A stretch of 64,000 bases of DNA from Diaminobutyricibacter sp. McL0608 (lineage in GTDB: Bacteria; Actinomycetota; Actinomycetes; Actinomycetales; Microbacteriaceae). A program made the translations under genes and the position numbers. Below the pieces are notes generated by a model, which did no database searches, was not told the DNA's origin, and worked only from the letters and a program-made list of their open reading frames with translations. Below, piece by piece: positions 8,190-16,847 of this stretch (positions within the stretch are counted from its first letter, which is position 1; every line of letters starts with the position of its first letter). Where the stretch lies: the NCBI RefSeq assembly GCF_039613825.1, contig NZ_CP154826.1, forward strand, positions 992,001-1,056,000, read 5' to 3'.

Positions 8190-9368
8190 TCAGGCGAACG
8201 CGGCCGAGCCGGTGATGCTGCGGCCCACGATGAGGGTGTTCATCTCGCGGGTGCCCTCGTAGGAGTACACGGCCTCCGCATCGGCGAAGAACCGGATCAC
8301 GTCGTAGTCGAGCACGATTCCGTTGCCCCCGAGGATCTCGCGGCACCAGGCGACCGTCTCGCGCATCCGGGAGGTCGCGAAAGCCTTGGCGAGTGCGGAG
8401 TGCTCGTCGCGCTGTTCGCCGTTGTCGAGCATCTCGGACACGCGCGTGCACACGCCGATGCTCGCTGTGATGTTGCCGAGCGACTTCACGAGCAGGTCCT
8501 GGATGAGCTGGTGCGCGGCGAGCGGCTTGCCGAACTGCACGCGCTCCTGCGCGTAACGCAGCGCGGCTTCGTAGGCGCCCACCGCGACGCCGACCGCAGC
8601 CCACGCCACCTCGGCGCGTGTCAGCCGAAGCACCTTCGCCGTGTCCCTGAAGCTGTTCGCGCCCTGCAGGCGCAGGCGCTCGGGCACCACGACGTTCTCG
8701 AGGGTGATGTCGGCGTTCTGCACCATCCGCAGGGACTGCTTGCCCTCGATCTTCGTGGCCGTGTATCCGGGGGTCGACGTCGGGACGATGAAGCCCTTGA
8801 CCTGGCCGTCCTCGGCGCTTTTCGCCCAGATGATCGTGATGTCGCTGAAGGTCGCGTTGCCGATCCAGCGCTTGGAGCCGTTGAGCACCCAGTCGTCGCC
8901 GGAACGGGTCGCGATCGTCTGAAGCCCCTGAGCGGAATCCGACCCGGATTGGGGCTCGGTGAGGCCGAACGCGCCGAGCACTTCGCCGGACGCCAGCTTC
9001 GGGAGCCATTCAGCGCGCTGCTCGGCCGAGCCGCAGACGCCGAGAGCGCCGACGACGAGCCCGTTCTGGACACCGACATAGGTGCTGACACTCGCATCGA
9101 CACGTGCGAGTTCCAGCGCGACCCAGCCGCGGAACACTGCGGAATTCTCGAACGCCTTGGTCTCGTCGAAACCGAGACCGATGACGTCCCGGCTGTGGAG
9201 CCCGGGGATGACGGAGACGGGGAACTCGGCCCTCTCCCAGTGTTCGTTGACGATCGGCTTGACGTCGTTCTCGAGGTACGCACGGAGCTCGGCCACGAAG
9301 TCCTTCTCGCGGTCTGTGAGGAGGTTCTCGTAGCCGTAGAAGTCGCTCGCGAGGGTCTCGAATGCCAT
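8190..9368 (-). CDS. Acyl-CoA dehydrogenase, glutaryl-CoA-dehydrogenase-like
   Basis: The 392-residue flavoenzyme oxidises an acyl-CoA and passes electrons to electron-transfer flavoprotein. The AFGLTEPQSGSD and GSKRWIGNATFSD motifs of the middle domain bind FAD and substrate. The C-terminal helical domain has EVAWAAVGVAVGAYE and RVQFGKPL, then the ILGGNGI motif and EAVYSYEGTREMN, where the Glu of YEGT (near 369) is the catalytic base at the place used by glutaryl-CoA dehydrogenases. The overall match is closer to that subgroup than to short-chain enzymes, but the substrate is unproven. The ATG at 9368 has GGAG five bases upstream. The gene is monocistronic and divergent from manA. Confidence 0.85.
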   Translation of the reverse strand: MAFETLASDFYGYENLLTDREKDFVAELRAYLENDVKPIVNEHWERAEFPVSVIPGLHSRDVIGLGFDETKAFENSAVFRGWVALELARVDASVSTYVGVQNGLVVGALGVCGSAEQRAEWLPKLASGEVLGAFGLTEPQSGSDSAQGLQTIATRSGDDWVLNGSKRWIGNATFSDITIIWAKSAEDGQVKGFIVPTSTPGYTATKIEGKQSLRMVQNADITLENVVVPERLRLQGANSFRDTAKVLRLTRAEVAWAAVGVAVGAYEAALRYAQERVQFGKPLAAHQLIQDLLVKSLGNITASIGVCTRVSEMLDNGEQRDEHSALAKAFATSRMRETVAWCREILGGNGIVLDYDVIRFFADAEAVYSYEGTREMNTLIVGRSITGSAAFA

Positions 9369-9506
9369 GTGTGCTCCGTTGCGGTGAGGTTCGCGCCGCG
9401 TCGGGGCTGCGAACGGGGATCGGTCCGCAGGCCAGCCTATTGACGAGCGCGATGGCGGCAAAAGCAATTGGTAGTTTGGTCTAACGATCGAAAGGGACCG
9501 TCTCGG

Positions 9507-10727
9507 ATGTTTGTGCGCATCGGCAACACCCCACGCGACTACGCCTGGGGGTCCACGACCGCCATCGCGGAGCTCCTCGGGCACACCCCGTCCGGAGGCC
9601 CGGAGGCAGAACTGTGGCTGGGTGCGCATCCGGGTTCGCCGAGCGCGATCCTCGACCCCTCGGCGACGGGCGGCGCCCGGACACTCGCCGAGTGGATCGA
9701 CCGCGAGCCCTCGGCCGCGCTCGGGGCGCGCGCCACGCGCCTGCCCTACCTGCTGAAGGTGCTGGCCGCAGCCGGACCGCTGTCGCTCCAGGCGCATCCG
9801 TCGTCCGAGCAGGCGAGGGAGGGCTTCGCCCGCGAGAACGCTCTGGGATTGCCGCTGGATTCGCCCGACCGCAATTACAAGGACCCGTTCCACAAGCCGG
9901 AGCTGATCTACGCGCTGAGCGAGACGTTCGATGCGCTCAGCGGGTTCCGCGAGCCGGAGACGAGCGCGGGCGTTCTGGAGTCCCTCGCCGAGTCGACGGA
10001 TGAGAGAGGTCGCGAGCTCGTCGGGCTGCTGACGACGCGACTGCGGGCGGGGAGCGCTGGCGACGCGCTCCGGGCATCCACCGCCTGGCTGCTCGGCGGC
10101 GATCCGAACGTCCGCCATCTCGTCGACGTCGTCGTCGCGGCCGCTGAACGGTCCCATGGCGCCCGAGACACCCGGCTCGCATCGGCCATCGACACCGTCG
10201 GACTGCTCGCCCGTGCGTTCCCGGGCGACCCCGGCATCGTGCTCGCGCTCCTGCTCAACCGCACGACGCTGAAACGGGGCGAGGTGCTGTACCTGCCCGC
10301 GGGCAACGTCCATGCCTATCTCGGTGGACTGGGAATCGAACTGATGGCCGCCTCTGACAATGTTCTGCGCGGCGGCCTGACCGGCAAGCGCGTCGATGTG
10401 CCCGAACTGCTGACGGTGCTCGACTTCTCGCCGTTCACGGTGACCCCGCTCGCGCCCGCGTACGCCGGCCCGGGGCTGGCGATCTACCGGCCGGACGTGC
10501 AGGACTTCGCACTGGATGTCGTGCACCTCGACGAAACGGTTGGAGCGACGACCGTTGCGCTCCCCGGGCCCGCGGTGGCGATCTGCACCGGCGGTGCGGT
10601 CGACCTCACGGGGGCCGGCCGCAGCCTCACCCTGTCGCGCGGCGAAGCAGTGTTCGTAACGCCGGATGAGCGGGAACTCGCGATCTCCGGCGCCGGGACC
10701 GTGTTCATCGCCACCCCGAACGCGTAG
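9507..10727 (+). CDS. manA: Mannose-6-phosphate isomerase, class I
   Basis: The 406-residue zinc enzyme interconverts fructose 6-phosphate and mannose 6-phosphate, the entry to GDP-mannose. Zinc ligands are visible: Gln and His in LQAHPSSEQ (about 94-97), Glu in DPFHKPELIYAL (about 131) and His in LPAGNVHAYLGG (about 263-271). An in-frame ATG lies 13 codons upstream, but the one used here starts FVRIGNTPRDYAWGS, which matches the family start and has AAAGGGA eleven bases before it. Together with the phosphomannomutase gene 7 kb downstream it supplies mannose for surface glycans. The promoter lies in the 138-base divergent gap with the acyl-CoA dehydrogenase gene. Confidence 0.93.
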   Translation: MFVRIGNTPRDYAWGSTTAIAELLGHTPSGGPEAELWLGAHPGSPSAILDPSATGGARTLAEWIDREPSAALGARATRLPYLLKVLAAAGPLSLQAHPSSEQAREGFARENALGLPLDSPDRNYKDPFHKPELIYALSETFDALSGFREPETSAGVLESLAESTDERGRELVGLLTTRLRAGSAGDALRASTAWLLGGDPNVRHLVDVVVAAAERSHGARDTRLASAIDTVGLLARAFPGDPGIVLALLLNRTTLKRGEVLYLPAGNVHAYLGGLGIELMAASDNVLRGGLTGKRVDVPELLTVLDFSPFTVTPLAPAYAGPGLAIYRPDVQDFALDVVHLDETVGATTVALPGPAVAICTGGAVDLTGAGRSLTLSRGEAVFVTPDERELAISGAGTVFIATPNA

Positions 10728-10737
10728 ATCGACCCGA

Positions 10738-10743
10738 TAGGGT
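10738..10743 (+). promoter_or_regulatory. Possible -10 element of galE (TAGGGT)
   Basis: TAGGGT lies in the 48-base gap between manA and galE, 32 bases before the galE start and 18 bases before its ribosome-binding sequence. It matches the TAGnnT hexamers seen elsewhere in this window. The gene may therefore have its own start site in addition to readthrough from manA. No -35 is evident. Confidence 0.3.
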
Positions 10744-10775
10744 TCTTTGTTCCGGTCCAGTGAGGAGGGCGACGC

Positions 10776-11738
10776 ATGGCGTGGTTGGTGACAGGCGGCG
10801 CGGGATACATCGGTTCGCACGTGGTGCGGGCCTTCCGCGACGAGGGCATCGAGGTCGTCGTGGTCGACGACCTCTCGAGCGGGCATGCCGAGTTCGTGCC
10901 GGCGGACGTCCCCTTCTACCGGGGCACGTTGCTCGACGGTGAGCTCCTCGAGACCGTATTCCGCGAGCACACCGTCTCGGGAGTCGTGCACATCGCAGGC
11001 TTCAAGTACGCGGGTGTGTCGGTGCAGCGCCCGCTGCACACCTACGAGCAGAACGTCACCGCAACGGCGGTGCTCCTCGCTGCGATGCAGGAGGCCGGCG
11101 TCGATGCGATCGTCTTCTCGTCGAGCGCGGCGGTCTACGGTACTCCCGACACGGACCTCGTCACCGAGTCGACTCCGAAGGCACCCGAGTCGCCGTATGG
11201 GGAGTCCAAGCTGATCGGGGAGTGGCTGCTGCGCGATCAGGGCATCGCGGTCGGTCTCCGCCACACCTCGCTGCGTTACTTCAACGTTGTCGGCTCGGGT
11301 TCCGACGACCTCAGGGACACGAGTCCGCACAATCTCTTCCCGATGGTGTTCGATGCGCTCGTCGAGGGACGCGTTCCGCGGATCAACGGCGACGACTATC
11401 CCACCGCGGACGGAACCTGCGTGCGCGACTACATCCACGTCTCCGACCTCGCGACCTCGCACGTCGCAGCGGCGAAACGGCTCGATGCCGGCCTGGCGAT
11501 CGAGCCCGTGTACAACCTCGGCAGCGGTGACGGAGTGTCCGTGGGCGAGATCATGGCCGCGGTCGCGTCGGTGACCGGAAAACCTTTTACCCCAGAAGTG
11601 GGGCCGCGACGCGCAGGGGATCCAGCCCGTATTGTCGCATCAGGCGAACTTGCGGCTCGAGACCTCGATTGGCGCATGCGGCACACGCTGGCGCAGATGG
11701 TAGGCAGCGCTTGGGCCGCGCGACAGGCCGTTTCCTGA
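10776..11738 (+). CDS. galE: UDP-glucose 4-epimerase
   Basis: The 320-residue extended short-chain dehydrogenase interconverts UDP-glucose and UDP-galactose with bound NAD. The Rossmann motif GGAGYIG is at 7-13. The catalytic set is Ser in VFSSSAAVYG (about 117) with Tyr141 and Lys145 in YGESK. A substrate-side RYFNVVG and the DGTCVRDYIHV segment are typical of GalE. It is slightly shorter than the usual 330-340 residues. GAGGAGGG precedes the ATG by six bases. Placement between manA and whiB2, close to membrane glycosyltransferases, supports a role in galactose or galactofuranose supply for envelope glycans. Confidence 0.92.
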   Translation: MAWLVTGGAGYIGSHVVRAFRDEGIEVVVVDDLSSGHAEFVPADVPFYRGTLLDGELLETVFREHTVSGVVHIAGFKYAGVSVQRPLHTYEQNVTATAVLLAAMQEAGVDAIVFSSSAAVYGTPDTDLVTESTPKAPESPYGESKLIGEWLLRDQGIAVGLRHTSLRYFNVVGSGSDDLRDTSPHNLFPMVFDALVEGRVPRINGDDYPTADGTCVRDYIHVSDLATSHVAAAKRLDAGLAIEPVYNLGSGDGVSVGEIMAAVASVTGKPFTPEVGPRRAGDPARIVASGELAARDLDWRMRHTLAQMVGSAWAARQAVS

Positions 11739-11753
11739 TCCTTCTCAGGAAAC
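11730..11753 (+). terminator. Hairpin overlapping the galE stop codon
   Basis: A perfect nine-base inverted repeat, GTTTCCTGA and TCAGGAAAC with a six-base loop, includes the galE TGA in its left arm. No T-run follows, which is common for actinobacterial terminators. It probably ends the manA-galE transcript ahead of the whiB2 promoter about 90 bases further on. Confidence 0.55.
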
Positions 11754-11845
11754 AGGGGTAGAACGCCCGGGCGTGTCGCGATTGTTGCCGTCCACCGGCG
11801 CGTCGCAAACCCTCGATGGCCAGTTGAGGCTTTACGATTCGCGAC

Positions 11846-11874
11846 TTGACTAGTGCGAACTACACCGGTGTAAT
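11846..11874 (+). promoter_or_regulatory. whiB2 promoter with embedded 12-base palindrome
   Basis: TTGACT (11846-11851) and TGTAAT (11869-11874) are 17 bases apart, a near-consensus vegetative promoter and the best one seen in the window. The perfect palindrome TACACCGGTGTA at 11861-11872 covers the end of the spacer and the first part of the -10. A protein bound there would block polymerase, so it looks like an operator. The predicted start is about 50 bases before the whiB2 ATG. Confidence 0.65.
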
Positions 11875-11929
11875 TACTGTTAACACGTTCGTTGACGTGG
11901 AATGCACGACACATGGGTGGGAGATCGAT

Positions 11930-12250
11930 ATGGCTGGTCCCGAATATCGCTCTGGAGTCCCCGACGACTGGTTTGTCGATCCGGTCAGACTCGGCGTGCC
12001 AGGGGTTCGACAGTCCGTCGACGACGGCAATCCGCTCGCCTGGCAGTCCGATTCGCTCTGCGCGCAGACCGATCCCGAGGCATTCTTCCCCGAAAAGGGC
12101 GGATCGACCCGGGATGCCAAGAAGATCTGCGCATCGTGCGAAGTGCGCTCACAGTGCCTCGAGTACGCACTCGCGAACGACGAGCGGTTCGGCATCTGGG
12201 GTGGCCTGTCCGAGCGCGAACGCCGCAAGCTGCGCAAGCGCGCCGTCTGA
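11930..12250 (+). CDS. whiB2: WhiB-family iron-sulfur regulator, WhiB2/WhmD type
   Basis: The 106-residue protein binds a [4Fe-4S] cluster through Cys44, Cys67, Cys70 and Cys76 (C-x22-C-x2-C-x5-C), followed by the FGIWGGLSERER turn and a basic KLRKRAV tail that contacts DNA. WhiB proteins work with the primary sigma factor region 4. The WhiB2 branch controls septation and cell division in mycobacteria and streptomycetes. The start at 11930 is chosen because GGGAG lies six bases upstream. Earlier in-frame ATGs sit inside the promoter. Its place between galE and a mannose/glycosyltransferase block matches the mycobacterial whiB2-pmmA-manA neighbourhood, supporting the WhiB2 name. Confidence 0.88.
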   Translation: MAGPEYRSGVPDDWFVDPVRLGVPGVRQSVDDGNPLAWQSDSLCAQTDPEAFFPEKGGSTRDAKKICASCEVRSQCLEYALANDERFGIWGGLSERERRKLRKRAV

Positions 12251-12296
12251 TTTCCGGCGCGCCCACGGGCTGACGTCCGATCCACCGGCGCCAACT

Positions 12297-12302
12297 TAGG
12301 CT
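12297..12302 (+). promoter_or_regulatory. Predicted -10 of a leaderless transcript (TAGGCT)
   Basis: TAGGCT ends seven bases before the ATG at 12310 of the giant glycosyltransferase gene. There is no ribosome-binding sequence in the interval. The spacing puts the predicted transcription start on or next to the start codon. This is one of five TAGnnT-N7 starts in the window. Confidence 0.5.
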
Positions 12303-12309
12303 GTCTCCG

Positions 12310-15300
12310 ATGTATCCGAGAGTCACAGCCATCATCGTCGCCCGCACTGGAGGCGACCGCCTTCAGCGCACTCTCGACGCCCTCAAAGCCCAGACAAGGC
12401 AACCGGATGTCGTGATCGCCGTCGACTGCGCGTCCACCGACGATGCGGCACAGCTCCTGGCCGATTTCGGCCCGACGCATCTCGTGTCGGTGAGAGAGAA
12501 ACTGCCCTTCGGAGCCGCGGTCGCCACCGGTGTTCGGGTGACGCCACCGGCGGCCGGGGACCACGACTGGCTCTGGCTGCTCGCCCAGGACACCGCGCCG
12601 GAGCCGGATGCGCTCGAGGCTCTGCTCGGGGCGGTCGAGGTCTCGCCCTCGGTCGCTGCGGCCGGGCCCAAGCTCGTCGAATGGGACGCGCCGCACACCA
12701 TCCGCGAATTCGGCGAGGCGATGACCCAGTTCGGCGCTGCGGTCAATCTCGTCGAGAACGAACTGGACCAGGCACAGCACGACGGACTGAGCGACGTCCT
12801 CGGCGTCTCGCCGGCCGGACTGATCGTGCGGCAGTCGCTGTGGGACGAGCTCGGCGGTTTCGATCCCGCTCTCCCTGCGGTCGACGACGGCCTCGATTTC
12901 TGCGTGCGCGTGCGACTGGCCGGCTTCCGCGTCGTCCTCGTCCCCTCGGCCCGCATCGCGATCGCGGGCGATGGCGTCGCCGGTCCCAACTCGTCGCGGA
13001 AGGGTCGCGTGCGCCGCCGGCTCCTCCGGGAACGCAGGGCCGCGCAACTCCACCGCCGCATGGTCTACGCTCCCGCGGCCGCAGTACCGGTCCACTGGCT
13101 CTCCCTCGTCCCGCTCGCGCTGTTCCGCTCGATCGGCCGCATCGTCGGCAAGGAGCCGGGAGCGATCGGCGGCGAGTTCGCCGCTGCCTTCCGCACAGCG
13201 TTCGCCGGAATACGGGTGAGTTCTGCGCGGCGCAACCTGGCGCGGCATCGCGTTGTCGGCTGGGCGGCGATCGCACCTCTCCGTATCCCGATCGCCGAGG
13301 TGAAGCGCGCCCGGGCCCTGAAACGTGAGGCCGCCTACGTCGCGCTCCGCGGCGAACGACGCGACCTCAACTTCTTCGGCGGTGGCGGCGCCTGGACAGT
13401 GCTCGCCGCGGCAGTGCTCGGGATCGCCCTGTTCTTCCCCCTGCTCGGTGCGAACACACTCGGTGGGGGCGCCCTCCTTCCGATGCCGTCGAGCGTCGCC
13501 GAGTTGTGGACCACGCTCGGCTACGGCTGGCGCGACGTCGGTCTCGGCTTCGTCGGGGCCGCCGACCCGTTCGCCGCGGTGCTCGCCGTCCTCGGAACCC
13601 TGACGTTCTGGCAGCCGTCGTTCTTCCTCGTGGCGTTGTACTTCACCGCACTTCCGCTGGCCGCTCTCGGTGCCTGGCTGCTCGCATCCCGCCTCACACA
13701 GCGGTCCAGCCTGCGTGTGTTCGCGGCGCTCGCCTGGGCGATCGCCCCGCCCCTTCTCATCGCGATGCAGACCGGCCGCCCGGCCGCGATCCTCGCCCAC
13801 CTCCTCCTGCCGTGGCTGTTCTACGCGGGCATGGCCGCTGCCCGCTCGTGGGCGGCAGCCGGAGTCACCGCCCTTCTCGCCGCGGCCACGGTCGCGTGCG
13901 CACCGTCGCTGATCCCCGCCCTGCTCGTGATCTGGGTGATAGCCCTCGTGCTCAGCCGAAGACGGTTCGCGCGGCTCATCCTGGTGCTGTTCCCCGCGGC
14001 AGTCCTGTTCGCGCCGCTGGTCTGGCAGCAGGCGCAGCGCGGCGCGTGGTTCTCGCTCTTCGCGGATCCCGGCGTCGTGATCCAGAGCCGGCCGGTACCG
14101 GCGTGGCAGCTCGCGCTCGGATTCCCCGACGGGATGCTCGGAGGCTGGCACACGCTCGCCGCCGAACTCGAGATTCCCGGCGTCGGCCCGAGTGTCGTCG
14201 TCGCCGTCCTGCTCGCGCCTCTTGCTGTGCTCGCGCTGCTGTCGCTCTTCCTGCGGGGTTCCGCCCGTGCCGTCGTCGCGCTCGTCGTGGCGCTCCTCGG
14301 CTTCGCGACCGCGGTCGCCGCCACCCTCGTCTCGGTGTCCGTCTCCGCGTCCGTCGCTGTGCTCATCTGGCCGGGTGCGGGAGTCAGTCTCTACTGGCTG
14401 GGACTCGTGTCGGCCGCCGTCATCGGCCTCGGCCCGGTCGGGCGCTTCGCGGCCCTTCCCGCCTTCGCGACACTCGCGACGATCGCCATCGCCGCAGCTC
14501 CGGCTGCCATCGCCATGCCGGTCGGGGCGTCCTCGGTGCAGGCGACGGACGGACGCACCCTGCCCGCAGTCGTCACGGCAAACGCGACGAGCGCCCCGCG
14601 AACGGGCACCTTGCAGTTGACGGCGCAGCCGAACGGGGGGATCGCAGCTGTGCTGCTGCGCGGCGCCGGGGCGACGCTGTCCGGTCAGAGCACGCTGAGC
14701 AGCACCGATCGCACCCTCTCGACGGACGAGCAGTCTCTCGCGACCCTGGCCGGCAACCTGGCATCGCAGAGCGGCTTCGATCCCACACCCGAGCTGAAGT
14801 CGCTCGGAATCGATTACGTACTTCTCGCACCGGCCTCGACGTCGATCGATTCGAAGGCGGCCACCCCCGCGGCGAAGGCGACGAGCCTGCGTGCCACGAT
14901 CGCACTCGACGCTGACGCCGCTCTGGTGCCCGTCGGCCGAACCGCGACAGGCGCTCTGTGGGGGTTCCAACGCGGTACCACAGACGTACCGCCTGCCGCG
15001 CAGATCCCGCCCGACGCCGGGGGCGTCTGGCGCACGATCATCCTGATCGTCCAGGCTGTGGTGATCGGCCTCATCCTGCTGCTCTCGATCCCGGCGCGAC
15101 GCACGTACGAGAGCCTCATCGCGGAGTCGATCCGACGTCCGAAGCGCGCGACGAAGCCCGGCGGGGCCGGGGCGGCAGAATCCGCGGACGTGTCCGAGCC
15201 CGGCGATGACGACGAAGCCGACGATGGCCCGGATGCGGACGACGACGATGACGCGCGTTCCGACCTCGACGCCGACCTCGAGGATGACGACCTCGAAGAG

Positions 15301-15405
15301 GATTCCTGGCCGGACGAGCGGACCCCGTCGTCGAACGACGACGACGAATGGGATCGCCAGGAACCGGCGGTCGCCCGCGCGAACGGAGGCGACAATGCCG
15401 AGTAG
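12310..15405 (+). CDS. Giant GT2-family membrane glycosyltransferase with acidic tail
   Basis: The 1031-residue protein begins with a GT2 domain (about 1-310; AIIVARTGGDRL, a DCASTDD loop and LLAQDTAPEPD near residue 92). A polytopic membrane region follows (about 360-740, ten or more helices), then a probably extracytoplasmic domain (about 740-900), one more helix (about 906-928) and a very acidic, Asp-rich tail (about 960-1020). Actinobacteria keep a protein of this type beside whiB2 and a DUF5719 gene. It likely builds or exports an envelope glycan, but its substrate is not established. The start follows a leaderless -10. Its last 11 bases overlap the DUF5719 gene, so the two are coupled. 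Confidence 0.82.
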   Translation: MYPRVTAIIVARTGGDRLQRTLDALKAQTRQPDVVIAVDCASTDDAAQLLADFGPTHLVSVREKLPFGAAVATGVRVTPPAAGDHDWLWLLAQDTAPEPDALEALLGAVEVSPSVAAAGPKLVEWDAPHTIREFGEAMTQFGAAVNLVENELDQAQHDGLSDVLGVSPAGLIVRQSLWDELGGFDPALPAVDDGLDFCVRVRLAGFRVVLVPSARIAIAGDGVAGPNSSRKGRVRRRLLRERRAAQLHRRMVYAPAAAVPVHWLSLVPLALFRSIGRIVGKEPGAIGGEFAAAFRTAFAGIRVSSARRNLARHRVVGWAAIAPLRIPIAEVKRARALKREAAYVALRGERRDLNFFGGGGAWTVLAAAVLGIALFFPLLGANTLGGGALLPMPSSVAELWTTLGYGWRDVGLGFVGAADPFAAVLAVLGTLTFWQPSFFLVALYFTALPLAALGAWLLASRLTQRSSLRVFAALAWAIAPPLLIAMQTGRPAAILAHLLLPWLFYAGMAAARSWAAAGVTALLAAATVACAPSLIPALLVIWVIALVLSRRRFARLILVLFPAAVLFAPLVWQQAQRGAWFSLFADPGVVIQSRPVPAWQLALGFPDGMLGGWHTLAAELEIPGVGPSVVVAVLLAPLAVLALLSLFLRGSARAVVALVVALLGFATAVAATLVSVSVSASVAVLIWPGAGVSLYWLGLVSAAVIGLGPVGRFAALPAFATLATIAIAAAPAAIAMPVGASSVQATDGRTLPAVVTANATSAPRTGTLQLTAQPNGGIAAVLLRGAGATLSGQSTLSSTDRTLSTDEQSLATLAGNLASQSGFDPTPELKSLGIDYVLLAPASTSIDSKAATPAAKATSLRATIALDADAALVPVGRTATGALWGFQRGTTDVPPAAQIPPDAGGVWRTIILIVQAVVIGLILLLSIPARRTYESLIAESIRRPKRATKPGGAGAAESADVSEPGDDDEADDGPDADDDDDARSDLDADLEDDDLEEDSWPDERTPSSNDDDEWDRQEPAVARANGGDNAE

Positions 15406-16834
15406 ACGAGGAATCGCCCGCGAGAGCGCCCGCGCCATCGCCGGCATCGCCGGGATCGGAATCGCCGCCCTTGCGATCGCGGGTGCGACCTGGCTCCCTC
15501 TTCCGAGTTTCACTGTGAGGCCCCCGTCGTCGACGGTGGCTCCCGTGCCGACGGCACAGGAGCGGACCTGCCCGGGCCCGCTGCTGACCCTCGCATCCAA
15601 CGCATCGGCGGCGACCGGTGCGGCGGCTTTCGCACCCCCGACCATGGTCTACGGCACTGACTCCGGTGCCCAGATCCAGACCCGCACGCTGACCCCCGTC
15701 GACGACACCCAGGGCGAGAGCAACGGAACGCCTCTTGCGCTGACCGTGCCCGCCCCCGCGGGTGCTGCCACACCACCGCTCGTCGGCGCGGCGCAGTCTC
15801 AGCAGGCCGCCCTGGAAGACTTCGCGGGCATCGCGGCCGCGTCGTGCGACGAGGCGCAGGCGGACAGCTGGCTGGTCGCCGGGGCGACCACCCTGGGACA
15901 GACGAGCCTGGTGCTGCTGTCCAACCCGAGTACGGTCCAGGCGACCGTCGACCTCACGATCTACTCGGAGGCCGGCGCCGTCACGGCTCCCGGTGCGACC
16001 GGGATCACCGTCGCTCCGGGCACGCAGCGCGTCGTAGCGCTCGCCGGACTCGCGCCGACCGCCGCCGCGCCCGTGGTCCACGTCGTCTCCTCCGGCGGCC
16101 GGGTCGTCGCCTCCCTCGAGCAGAGCGACATCGTCGGAATCTCCCCGCACGGCGTCGAACTCGTCGGCGCCACGGCTGCTCCGGCCACCCATCAGGTGAT
16201 CCCCGGGATGATCATCCGTTCGCTCGCCGCCATCCAGTCCGCCCAGGGCGGCGAAGGCTACGGGAGCGACCTGCCGGCCGTCCGGCTGTTCGTACCCGGC
16301 ACAGAGGCCGCGACCGTGCGGATCGGAGCCCTCGGCGAAAAGGGGACGGTCATGGGCAACTCCTATTCGGCGACTCTCAAGCCCGGTATCGCGACGGAGA
16401 TCCCGCTCGACCATCTCAGCGACGGTAACTACACGGTCACCATCGACTCGACGAAACCACTGGTCGCAGCCGCGCGCACCTCGGCCGTCTCGGGAAAGGC
16501 GTTCGACTTCGGGTGGTTCGTGGCAACGCAGCAGGTCGAGGACTCGTTCCTTGCGGCCGTGCCTCCGGGACCGGGCGGTTTCCTGCACTTCGCGAACAGC
16601 GGAGAGGACGGACCGGATGCCACGGTGAAGATCGTCGTCAAGGGTGCGACGAAGTCACTGGTCGTTCCGTCCGGGGGAAGTGCGGGCATAGCGCTCGCGA
16701 CGGGAATCTACTCCGTCACCGGGGCGAAGGGGCTCTACGTCTCTGCCAGCCTCAGCGGCAAGGGACTCGTATCGTCGTTCCCGTTCGGCCCTCCTGGGCC
16801 ATTGGCCATGCCGATCGAGGTCTACCCGAAATAG
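15395..16834 (+). CDS. DUF5719-family membrane-anchored or secreted protein
   Basis: The 479-residue protein has one N-terminal hydrophobic segment (about 12-34) after a short Arg-rich start, then a long Ala/Thr/Val-rich extracytoplasmic region with repeated beta-strand character. There is no recognised catalytic motif. It resembles the DUF5719 proteins that accompany the large GT2 protein in Actinobacteria, and its function is unknown. The ATG at 15395 has GGAGG five bases upstream and lies inside the end of the glycosyltransferase gene, which indicates translational coupling and probably a joint complex. Two Cys residues (about 39 and 151) could form a disulfide. The 3' end faces the zincin-like gene with 13 bases between. 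Confidence 0.7.
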   Translation: MPSRRGIARESARAIAGIAGIGIAALAIAGATWLPLPSFTVRPPSSTVAPVPTAQERTCPGPLLTLASNASAATGAAAFAPPTMVYGTDSGAQIQTRTLTPVDDTQGESNGTPLALTVPAPAGAATPPLVGAAQSQQAALEDFAGIAAASCDEAQADSWLVAGATTLGQTSLVLLSNPSTVQATVDLTIYSEAGAVTAPGATGITVAPGTQRVVALAGLAPTAAAPVVHVVSSGGRVVASLEQSDIVGISPHGVELVGATAAPATHQVIPGMIIRSLAAIQSAQGGEGYGSDLPAVRLFVPGTEAATVRIGALGEKGTVMGNSYSATLKPGIATEIPLDHLSDGNYTVTIDSTKPLVAAARTSAVSGKAFDFGWFVATQQVEDSFLAAVPPGPGGFLHFANSGEDGPDATVKIVVKGATKSLVVPSGGSAGIALATGIYSVTGAKGLYVSASLSGKGLVSSFPFGPPGPLAMPIEVYPK

Positions 16835-16847
16835 CGGCTTCGCGGCT

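Noticed and set aside
8190-11462. 1090-codon frame containing the acyl-CoA dehydrogenase at its C-terminal end
   Set aside because: The upstream 700 codons are antisense to manA and galE. A normal start and ribosome site lie at 9368.
11846-11929. Longer WhiB2 starting at 11846
   Set aside because: That ATG lies inside the -35 element and no ribosome-binding sequence precedes it.
11860-15645. 1261-codon antisense reading frame opposite the giant glycosyltransferase
   Set aside because: GC-rich genes give long open antisense frames. This one is Arg/Asp/Gly-rich with no domain and mirrors third-codon bias of the sense gene.
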